A DNA stretch of 64,000 bases from Flavobacteriaceae bacterium. Lineage in GTDB: Bacteria; Bacteroidota; Bacteroidia; Flavobacteriales; Flavobacteriaceae. Below, one piece after another: positions 15,652 through 22,478 of the stretch. The stretch covers positions 14,783 through 78,782 of the forward strand of contig JAKISG010000009.1 in NCBI GenBank assembly GCA_021648755.1, written 5' to 3'. The notes beneath the pieces were generated by a model. That model was not told the DNA's origin. It saw only the letters and a list, made by a program, of their open reading frames with translations, and made no database searches. The translations under genes and the position numbers were made by a program. How positions within the stretch are numbered: position 1 is the first letter of the stretch; the number at the start of each line of letters is the position of its first letter.

Positions 15652-16686
15652 ATGTCAGAAGAAAAAAACATATTGCCAAGTGATGAACTATCAGATTTCA
15701 TTTTATATACAGCACCAAGTGGTGATGTAAAAGTAGAAATCTATGTTCAAAACGAAACCGTTTGGCTTACGCAACAAAAAATAGCAGACCTTTTTAATGT
15801 AGATAGAACAGTTGTTACCAAGCATCTTAAAAATATTTATACCGAAGGCGAATTAGAGAAAAACCCAACAAGTGCAAAATTTGCACAAGTTCAAAAAGAA
15901 GGAGAAAGAGACGTAAAACGTAATATCGAATTTTACAATCTTGATGCTATCATATCCGTAGGCTATAGAGTAAGCAGTTCCAAAGCAACACAATTTCGTA
16001 TTTGGGCAACAAAAACGTTAAAAGAGTACATTATAAAAGGTTTTGCTATAGATGATGAACGCCTAAAACAAGGCAAAACACTCTTTGGTAAAGACTATTT
16101 CAAAGAATTACTTGAAAGAGTTCGTTCCATACGCGCCAGTGAACGCAGAATTTACCAACAAATAACCGATATTTTTGCCGAATGTAGTATAGATTATGAT
16201 AAAAATGCAGACATCACAAGAAATTTCTATGCATCCGTTCAAAACAAGTTTCACTTTGCTATAACAGGCAAAACAGCAGCAGAAATAATCTACCTAAAAG
16301 CAGATAGCACCAAAGAACATATGGGCTTAACCACTTTTAAAAATGCACCAGATGGCAGAGTAATAAAAACCGATACCACTATTGCAAAAAACTACCTGCA
16401 AGAAAAACAGATAAAGCAATTAGAACGTACCGTAACAGGCTATTTTGATTATATAGAAGGCTTGATAGAAAGAGAAAACACCTTTACAATGCAAAGTCTT
16501 TCTCAAAGCGTAAACAAGTTTTTAGATTTTAACGAATACAAAATATTAGACGGCAAAGGTACTCGCTCACACAAACAAGCAGTAGCCAAAGCATCAAAAG
16601 AATACGACAAGTTCAATAGAACACAAAAAATAAACTCAGACTTTGATAAACATATTAAACAGTTGAGTAATAAAAATAAGAAATAA
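15652..16686 (+). CDS. RhuM family protein (virulence RhuM)
   Basis: The 344-residue protein matches the RhuM family along its length: N-terminal winged-helix-like region (VWLTQQKIADLFNVDRTVV, about residues 37-55), the family motif YNLDAIISVGYRVSS (about 99-113), RIWATKTLKEYIIKGFAIDD, and a C-terminal region with EHMGLT. RhuM genes are widespread passengers between hsdS and hsdR of type I restriction operons in Bacteroidota; the molecular role is unknown. Here the gene is intact although hsdM and hsdS are broken, which suggests it can persist on its own. Confidence 0.85.
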   Translation: MSEEKNILPSDELSDFILYTAPSGDVKVEIYVQNETVWLTQQKIADLFNVDRTVVTKHLKNIYTEGELEKNPTSAKFAQVQKEGERDVKRNIEFYNLDAIISVGYRVSSSKATQFRIWATKTLKEYIIKGFAIDDERLKQGKTLFGKDYFKELLERVRSIRASERRIYQQITDIFAECSIDYDKNADITRNFYASVQNKFHFAITGKTAAEIIYLKADSTKEHMGLTTFKNAPDGRVIKTDTTIAKNYLQEKQIKQLERTVTGYFDYIEGLIERENTFTMQSLSQSVNKFLDFNEYKILDGKGTRSHKQAVAKASKEYDKFNRTQKINSDFDKHIKQLSNKNKK

Positions 16687-16698
16687 AACCATATCAAA

Positions 16699-16848
16699 AT
16701 GGAAGATATTACAAATAACAATACAGAAGAAGAAAACATCAATGACGGTTTTATAGACGCAGGTGAATATGGTTCAGTTTCACGCTCTTTTTTATTTAAC
16801 ACGTTTTATTCGGAACTGATAAAGTATAAAAAAATCAAGTATGAATAA
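16699..16848 (+). CDS. Small hypothetical protein (49 residues)
   Basis: ATG at 16699 opens a 49-codon acidic protein with the stretch INDGFIDAGEYGSVSRSFLF and a basic end (YKKIKYE). Its stop overlaps the start of the next gene by eight bases, as in translational coupling, and it lies 12 bases after rhuM. I do not recognise the family. It might be a fragment left by the deletion of hsdR-side sequences. Confidence 0.4.
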   Translation: MEDITNNNTEEENINDGFIDAGEYGSVSRSFLFNTFYSELIKYKKIKYE

Positions 16849-17833
16849 AATTATCAGTTTAGTGTTTCTTTTTAGTGTTTCCGTTTCATTTTCACAAATT
16901 AAAATCTGTCCTCCTTGCAATTTTAATGAAATAGATATAATAAAGAACAAAGAAAATTTATTAATGGCAGAAATAACAGAATATGAAACACAAGTTGGAT
17001 TTGAAGACTTAGATAGTATTAGTAAAAGAGAATTTGTTATACTTAAAATAAAAATGAAATTTAATAGTAATAAGTTAATTGAATATAAAAAATTTGAATA
17101 CAGTAATGGAGAAAATGATGATGAAATTCCTAAAACGCATACCCTTACTTATGAAAATAATCGAATTGCAAAAATAGAGTATGTTGCTTCTCCAGAATTT
17201 GCTTTTGAAAATAAAAGACAAATTTTCAAGTATACAAGTAATAATATTAGTAGATTTTTTTATGGGTATAATGATGATATGAATTTTAAAACTCGCAAAA
17301 GAGAAATCAAGGTTAAAACTAAATATGATGACCTAATTAGATATGAAATCCTAAATAATAGAATAGTTAAAGAGGTCACAAATTCAATTGGTATTAGTGG
17401 AATTATGAATGAAAAAACTCTAAAATACAATTCAAAAGGAGATGTGATTTTTAGAACTCATGTGGGTGTTGAAACTAAAACAAAATATAATTATGACTTT
17501 AGAAGTAATGTAATACGAAAACTTATAACAAATAATTACAATAAAGGAGGTGTGATTAAGTATCAATATGACATAAGTAATAATTTAATTGAAGAAAAAT
17601 TTTATACTTTGAGGAATGTATTAACTGGAAAAAGGAATTATAAGTATGATAATACAGGATTAATTGAAGTTAAAAATTCGGGTAATGGTTTTGGTTTTGG
17701 TATGTTATATTTTGGTAATTCAATAACAAAATATAAAAATGACAAATTTGGAAATTGGATTAAAAAAATCACAATTGTTGATGATTTCCCAACAGATATG
17801 GTCATTCGACACTTTACCTATAGTCAAAGATAG
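16841..17833 (+). CDS. Exported protein with YD/RHS-like repeats
   Basis: The 330-residue protein has a signal peptide (residues 1-19, ending SFSQ) followed by CPPC. The C-terminal half has short beta-rich repeats of the form Y-x-Y-D-x(4-6)-N-x-hydrophobic (for example YNYDFRSNVIRK, YQYDISNNLIEE and YKYDNTGLIEVK), like YD/RHS repeats or Bacteroidota MORN-like proteins. It is encoded in the island between rhuM and the ABC-3C locus, and overlaps the small upstream frame. No catalytic motif is seen. Confidence 0.6.
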   Translation: MNKIISLVFLFSVSVSFSQIKICPPCNFNEIDIIKNKENLLMAEITEYETQVGFEDLDSISKREFVILKIKMKFNSNKLIEYKKFEYSNGENDDEIPKTHTLTYENNRIAKIEYVASPEFAFENKRQIFKYTSNNISRFFYGYNDDMNFKTRKREIKVKTKYDDLIRYEILNNRIVKEVTNSIGISGIMNEKTLKYNSKGDVIFRTHVGVETKTKYNYDFRSNVIRKLITNNYNKGGVIKYQYDISNNLIEEKFYTLRNVLTGKRNYKYDNTGLIEVKNSGNGFGFGMLYFGNSITKYKNDKFGNWIKKITIVDDFPTDMVIRHFTYSQR

Positions 17834-17860
17834 CACTTATTTAGTGTTAATCAAAAAGGT

Positions 17861-17868
17861 TATCTTTG
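17861..17868 (+). promoter_or_regulatory. -7 promoter box before the CoiA-like gene
   Basis: TATCTTTG matches TAnnTTTG exactly, 20 bases before the ATG at 17889. I see no clear -33 TTG at the right distance. Confidence 0.35.
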
Positions 17869-17888
17869 TATAAATAAAAAAGTTCTCA

Positions 17889-18575
17889 ATGTTTTCGGCA
17901 TATATCAATAAAGAAGGAAGGAAATTGAAAGTTGATATAAATAAATTTATCAATAATTATAAGCGAGATGGCTATGTAGCCTATTGTAATGTTTGTAATA
18001 ATATTTTGAATGATAGAGCTGGTTCAAGCCTAACAACTAAGACTCATTTTTGGCACAATAATAATCCACATTGCCCAACAGTTAAAAATTTTAAATCAAG
18101 ATACCAAAATCTAAAATTTAGATATTATCGCCTTGAGCAAAAGCAAAAAATTGTCAATTCCGTAAAAGAAAATTTATCAAATATTTATTTAGAATGCAAA
18201 CATTTATGTAATAACTCACTTTATTATAACGAATTTCAAAACCTCCTTAAAATGGCAAGTGATAAAAGAGTCTGGGAATATGCCCATCTTGACTTAAAAC
18301 ATGTTCCTTATTGTTTACTTACTCTTAAATTAAAGTTTACTAATAAAGAAAATAAAGGTAGGTCACTCAATATGTTTTTTAGTTTTACCAATCAATATAT
18401 TAGCGATACATTATGGATTGACTTTACTGCTCCTGTTGAATTAATTAAGTTTGAAGCAAATACTAAAGAGCTACTTCAAATTATAGAAATAAATGATAAT
18501 TTCTTGAAATCTGATTTAAAGAATAAAGATAATTATTTAAAAAAATTATCTTTTTTATTAAAAGTAATTTATTAA
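17889..18575 (+). CDS. Hypothetical protein with a CoiA-like zinc finger
   Basis: The 228-residue protein has an N-terminal metal-binding-looking region at about residues 37-68: CNVCNN, then THFWH, then PHCP. The C-x-x-C ... H-F-x-H ... H-C spacing resembles the N-terminal zinc finger of CoiA-like competence proteins, where HF-x-H is conserved. The rest (residues 70-228) is helix then beta-rich, and unlike known nucleases. No signal peptide is present. It lies in the island directly upstream of the ABC-3C operon but has its own -7 box. Function unknown; a role in nucleic-acid recognition would fit. Confidence 0.45.
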   Translation: MFSAYINKEGRKLKVDINKFINNYKRDGYVAYCNVCNNILNDRAGSSLTTKTHFWHNNNPHCPTVKNFKSRYQNLKFRYYRLEQKQKIVNSVKENLSNIYLECKHLCNNSLYYNEFQNLLKMASDKRVWEYAHLDLKHVPYCLLTLKLKFTNKENKGRSLNMFFSFTNQYISDTLWIDFTAPVELIKFEANTKELLQIIEINDNFLKSDLKNKDNYLKKLSFLLKVIY

Positions 18576-18631
18576 ATTTTAATTGATAAATAATTTTTAT
18601 TCCGTTCACAGTAAAATGATGTAGATTTATC

Positions 18632-18639
18632 TATCTTTG
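18632..18639 (+). promoter_or_regulatory. -7 promoter box of the ABC-3C operon
   Basis: TATCTTTG is an exact TAnnTTTG match 56 bases before the effector ATG. The same octamer precedes the neighbouring gene at 17861. No strong -33 element is visible. Confidence 0.4.
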
Positions 18640-18694
18640 ACCGAGTGAATTTTAGTTTTTTTTACAATTAAAAGCAAGTAACAATCTACTTAAT

Positions 18695-19648
18695 ATGCGA
18701 AATAGAGAAACGGTTATTACCAACATCATTAGACACTTTGCCGTTCTTAAAGAAGAAGTTACTCTTAGAAGTAAAGTTAATCTTCAAGACATTAATATAC
18801 ACGCCGAACAATTTTATAAGATACTTTTAAATAATATTTTTGATTATAACCTTGAAAATATTAATATTGTTGAACAAAATGCTGCTGTAATAGATTTAGG
18901 CGATAAAGTAAATAAAATTGCTATTCAAGTAACATCTAATAATTCAAAAAAGAAAATAAAAGATACAGTTGATGCTTTTTGTAAAAAGAAATTATATGAA
19001 AATTATGACAGCCTCAAAATATTAATAATTAAAGATAAAACGCCAAGAACAGATGTTATTGGTAATAGTAATTTCTCTTTTGATATGAGAAAAGATGTTA
19101 TAGATATAAGGAATATAATAACCCAAATTCAAGATATAGATGATTTAGACAGGATAAGAGAAATTGAAAACTGGTTAAATGATGAATTAGTTCAAAAGTA
19201 TTATAAAGCAAGAACAGAGTCTAAATCAAACGAAGTAGAAACATTGATTTATTTGATTGATTTTATTAGTGATGAAGATAATCACAAAGTATTTGAGGCT
19301 GAAGATAAACCAGACCCAGAATTTAAAATTGAAAATAGATTTAAGGATTATGCCGACTTTTTAAAAAACCTATACGGAGAATTGTATATTGATTATGCTT
19401 ATGCCTTAAGTATTGCTGAGAATAACTCAGACATATCGTCTGTCAAAATTAGAAAAATAGGAACTTACCTTAAAGATGTAAGCGATAAATATTTAAAAAG
19501 TAGTGATAATGACCCTGAAAATGCTTTGAATAATCTATCTGATTTTTTTAAAACATTATTTATAAAAGGTAATTTGCCTTTTGATGAAATGGCTATAAAA
19601 TTTTATTTAATACACCAACTAATTAGATGTAACGTATTTCCAAATTAA
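18695..19648 (+). CDS. SMEK-domain effector of an ABC-3C conflict system
   Basis: The 317-residue protein starts with the SMEK-type domain (about residues 1-135): RNRETVITNIIRHFAVLKEE, HAEQFYKILLNNIFDYNLEN, and NAAVIDLGDKVNKIAIQVTS. SMEK domains are found as N-terminal parts of effectors in ABC-three-component systems, described from comparative genomics of ABC ATPases in biological conflict. The D-L-G ... I-Q-V-T-S stretch resembles a nuclease-like core, but this is inference. The C-terminal half is helical and probably contacts the partners. Two bases separate it from the next gene. This is the first gene of the operon. Confidence 0.75.
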   Translation: MRNRETVITNIIRHFAVLKEEVTLRSKVNLQDINIHAEQFYKILLNNIFDYNLENINIVEQNAAVIDLGDKVNKIAIQVTSNNSKKKIKDTVDAFCKKKLYENYDSLKILIIKDKTPRTDVIGNSNFSFDMRKDVIDIRNIITQIQDIDDLDRIREIENWLNDELVQKYYKARTESKSNEVETLIYLIDFISDEDNHKVFEAEDKPDPEFKIENRFKDYADFLKNLYGELYIDYAYALSIAENNSDISSVKIRKIGTYLKDVSDKYLKSSDNDPENALNNLSDFFKTLFIKGNLPFDEMAIKFYLIHQLIRCNVFPN

Positions 19649-19650
19649 TT

Positions 19651-19881
19651 ATGAGTTTAATTTCCAAAGATGAAAATATTAAAAATTCGATAGTATACAT
19701 TGGGTATATTATTCTAAAAGAATTGAGTTTGAGAAAAGATAAAAAAATGTCTATTTATGATGTTGCAAGTCTTTTAAAAAAAAATGATTTACTAAATGGA
19801 GAACAACTTAATTATTCTTTAATGTTCTTATATGCTACAGATATTGTTGATTTTGACGAACCTTATATTTTTTCAAAATGA
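19651..19881 (+). CDS. ABC-3C middle component
   Basis: The 76-residue protein sits between the SMEK effector and the DUF2326 ATPase, as the middle component does in ABC-3C systems. It is helical and looks like a small winged-helix protein (ILKELSLRKDKKMSIYDVAS and then LLNGEQLNYSLMFLYATDIV, followed by a basic-to-acidic end). Its stop overlaps the ATPase start by four bases (ATGA). Middle components are thought to link effector and ATPase. The assignment rests mainly on size and context. Confidence 0.7.
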   Translation: MSLISKDENIKNSIVYIGYIILKELSLRKDKKMSIYDVASLLKKNDLLNGEQLNYSLMFLYATDIVDFDEPYIFSK

Positions 19882-21605
19882 TACGACTAAGAAAATTATA
19901 TACTTACCCTGAAATAATTAAACCGGTTCAATTTGAAGATGGCTTAAATTTTATTTTAGGTGAAACAGACAAAACATCAAATAAAACAAATGGTGTCGGT
20001 AAGTCAATGGCAATAGAGTTTATTAATTTTTGCTTGTTAAGGAGTAAAACAGGTAGCAGGGTATTAAAAATTCCGAAAAATGTTTTAGATTCTGACACAC
20101 AAATTTGTCTAGATATTGAAATTAATAACAAATCTTTAACAATTATAAGAAACACTAAAAATCCTGATAGTCCAAAATTATTAATAAATGATAATGAAGT
20201 TAAATTTGATAGTATTAGTAATGCTTTAAAATATCTAAATGATTTATATTACACCAAAGACCCTAACATAAACCTAAATCCATCTTTTAGAGAATTAATA
20301 AACCCATCAATTAGAGATGAAAGGTCTGAATTTAAAGATATTGTTGGTTATTTTGACACTAAAAGAAGAATTCTTGCTGACTATACGCCGACTCTTTATA
20401 TGCTTGATTTTGATATTGCAGCGTACAGATTAGCACAATCAACAATAAAGGAGATTGATAAACTTACAGGGATAATTAGTGATTTAAAAAAGGGGCTTAC
20501 TCAAAACAGCCTTAAAAAATTAAGTCGAGTTAGAGCAGAAGTTAATTCACTTGATGGGGAACTTAAAAAATTGGAGAGTGAATTAGAGGAGTTAAAAACG
20601 TACGAATCATTTGAAACAATCGAAGATGAACTCATTAACCTAAATTTAGTTATCAGTGAATTACGTTCGCAACAAACATATTTAAAATATAGTATTAAAA
20701 AAATACGTTCACTTCCTAAAATCGAAAAAATTAATGAGGATGATGTTTTATTTGTTTATAAACAATTTAAAAAAGGATTAGGTAGCCAATTAAAAAAATC
20801 ATTCGAACAAGTAAATAGTTTCAAAGAAAAAATAGAAAATTTTCAAAATCAGATTATCAATGAAAAGTTAAAAACATTACTTTCTCAACATAAAAAAGTT
20901 AATAAAAAAATAAAAACCTTAGATGATGAAAGGTCAAGTATCATGAAAGTATTTGACAAGCAAGGTATTTTTAAAAATCTAAAGCAAAGTTTATCAATAT
21001 ATCATCAAAAGAGTGAGTCATCAAGTCTTATTAGAACACAATTGAAGAGATACGATTCTAATGTTAAAGAAAAAAACACCTTAAAATCAAACAAATCAAA
21101 CCTTGTAACAAGGATTGACAAATCAATTGTTAGTAATGAAATTAAAATCAAAAGTTTTAACACAACAATTTCAGACATTCATGAATCTTTAATGGGAAAT
21201 AGCAGGTGTTCTTTTGATATAGTTGCAATAAATAAAGATACTTATAAAGATATTGTAAAATTCAATATGACTATTGATTATGGTGGTAGTCATAGTGTAG
21301 AAAGGACAAAAGTTTTTATCTATGATATGGCTTTATTGTTTAATGAATACACTAAGATTAAGCACCCTAATTTTTTAGTTCATGATAACATATTTGATGT
21401 AGACCAAGATACTTTATTGAGAAGTTTAAATTTTTTATATTCTATTGAAGACACTAAGTCTTTTCAATATATTCTAACATTAAATAGCGATAAATTAAAT
21501 GATGAGTCTATTAAAGTTTTAAACTTTGACATACAGGATTATGCAAAAGCAATTTACACAAAATCTAATAGATTCATTTTAGGAGATAAGTACTCTGAAA
21601 TCTAA
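19878..21605 (+). CDS. ABC-3C ATPase with DUF2326 domain
   Basis: This is a 575-residue SMC/Rad50-like ABC ATPase. The P-loop NGVGKSM lies near residue 40, after FEDGLNFILGETDK. A long coiled coil spans about 190-425. The C-terminal half is the DUF2326 part with the Walker-B-like motif FLVHDNIFD (about 499-507) and a signature region near 465-480. The protein is cytoplasmic and has no membrane segment. ABC-3C ATPases are proposed to sense a trigger and control the associated effector. The gene is full length, with no frameshift. It is the last gene before the right island end. Confidence 0.85.
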   Translation: MIRLRKLYTYPEIIKPVQFEDGLNFILGETDKTSNKTNGVGKSMAIEFINFCLLRSKTGSRVLKIPKNVLDSDTQICLDIEINNKSLTIIRNTKNPDSPKLLINDNEVKFDSISNALKYLNDLYYTKDPNINLNPSFRELINPSIRDERSEFKDIVGYFDTKRRILADYTPTLYMLDFDIAAYRLAQSTIKEIDKLTGIISDLKKGLTQNSLKKLSRVRAEVNSLDGELKKLESELEELKTYESFETIEDELINLNLVISELRSQQTYLKYSIKKIRSLPKIEKINEDDVLFVYKQFKKGLGSQLKKSFEQVNSFKEKIENFQNQIINEKLKTLLSQHKKVNKKIKTLDDERSSIMKVFDKQGIFKNLKQSLSIYHQKSESSSLIRTQLKRYDSNVKEKNTLKSNKSNLVTRIDKSIVSNEIKIKSFNTTISDIHESLMGNSRCSFDIVAINKDTYKDIVKFNMTIDYGGSHSVERTKVFIYDMALLFNEYTKIKHPNFLVHDNIFDVDQDTLLRSLNFLYSIEDTKSFQYILTLNSDKLNDESIKVLNFDIQDYAKAIYTKSNRFILGDKYSEI

Positions 21606-21655
21606 GTTATATCAAAAGATGATATTACTGTGTATTTTTCAATAAAACAGCCATA

Positions 21656-21689
21656 TTTGTACCCTATTTGTACCTTTATAATATAACTA
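21656..21689 (+). repeat. Right-end copy of the TTTGTACC repeat (possible integrase arm site)
   Basis: Two units, ATTTGTACCCT and ATTTGTACCTT, stand in tandem, followed by a shared ATATAACTAA. The stretch ends 23 bases inside the right attachment repeat. It matches 13753-13786 at about 30 of 34 positions. Position and form fit arm-type integrase binding sites. Confidence 0.5.
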
Positions 21690-21711
21690 ATTGAAAATCA
21701 ATATAAATTAC

Positions 21712-21734
21712 TTTATGTATCGAAAAGTAACCAA
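21712..21734 (+). repeat. Right attachment-site repeat (attR)
   Basis: This copy contains TGTATCGAAAAGTAACC and matches the mnmE end at 21 of 23 positions. It is not in a coding frame here. Beyond it the sequence differs from the mnmE side. Confidence 0.7.
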
Positions 21735-21782
21735 TAAAGAATAATAAAACAATAAACAAAACCATTATTCTCAAATATTATT

Positions 21783-21925
21783 TTAAATGAATTAGATAAA
21801 TAACTGACAAAAAGAGGTTTACGTTTTATAAGATATGCCGATTGACTGTAGAATCATTTTTTATTAGTACAAGGAGATTATTGTTCAAGGCAGAAGTTTA
21901 ACTGCTGTTTGTAAGTAAATCAAGT
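21783..21925 (+). pseudogene. Relic of a group II intron-type reverse transcriptase
   Basis: From 21783 the frame reads LNELDK, stop, LTKRGLRFIRYAD and then breaks. This is the region leading to the YADD active site of group II intron reverse transcriptases, whose family pattern is LD-x-EL-x-KRG-x-RF-x-RYADD. The second catalytic aspartate is lost by frameshift; later in-frame scraps are not clear. It is a small decayed fragment just outside the right end of the island. Confidence 0.5.
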
Positions 21926-21937
21926 TGATTGAGCGTA

Positions 21938-22453
21938 CTATTTTTTAAGTGTTTTCATCATAAACTCATCTAGTTCTACCATTTGTGTGTAACCTAACTT
22001 TTTACCAGATTGCCCAACAAAATAAAGTATTATCCAAAATATGGGTAAACCAATTAACATATATTTATAAAACTGAAAGTCTTTTTCTAAACTCCAATTT
22101 ACATAAAACATAACAAAAAATACTATAAAAGCAACTGCTACTACAAAGTGAATAAACATAAAAAATGTCCAAACTTGTGGTTTTGGTCCTAAAATACCTT
22201 TTACAACTGTTTTGTTATTCTCTCCTTTAATAACTTCTACTTGTAATTGTGGCGACCAAAAATGTGCTTCTTCTAACGGGACATCTAAAAACACATAGTT
22301 GCCAGATAGTTTTGAGCAATATTTACAAGTTCTATCTTCTAAATTAGTTTTAAATTTATTTAATATTTCTTCAGGAGTTTCATCAAACTCCATTTTAAAA
22401 CGAGGTTTTAATAGAATTTTATTAATTTCATTTCCGTGAATTGGTTGGTTCAT
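21938..22453 (-). CDS. Hypothetical membrane protein with a Cys pair
   Basis: The 171-residue protein has an N-terminal soluble part with a CKYC motif (about residues 43-46) and two predicted membrane helices (about 97-118 and 128-148). It starts 25 bases after the end of lon on the same strand, so it may be cotranscribed. I do not recognise a named family and do not assign a function. Confidence 0.6.
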   Translation of the reverse strand: MNQPIHGNEINKILLKPRFKMEFDETPEEILNKFKTNLEDRTCKYCSKLSGNYVFLDVPLEEAHFWSPQLQVEVIKGENNKTVVKGILGPKPQVWTFFMFIHFVVAVAFIVFFVMFYVNWSLEKDFQFYKYMLIGLPIFWIILYFVGQSGKKLGYTQMVELDEFMMKTLKK

Positions 22454-22478
22454 TTTTAGTATTAAATTTAGAATTTCG

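Larger units (their letters stand above)
12312..21734. mobile_element. Genomic island in the 3' end of mnmE (about 9.4 kb, no integrase left)
   Basis: The island is bounded by a 23-base direct repeat with two mismatches: 12312-12334 (end of mnmE) and 21712-21734. All genes inside are accessory types and on the plus strand: IS3 scar, Fic, DUF3987-like relic, XRE regulator, collapsed HsdM/HsdS, RhuM, exported protein, CoiA-like protein and ABC-3C system. No recombinase gene is visible, so the element is probably immobile or depends on an enzyme in trans. Insertion at the mnmE (trmE/thdF) 3' end is known for Salmonella genomic island 1 and relatives. Confidence 0.75.
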
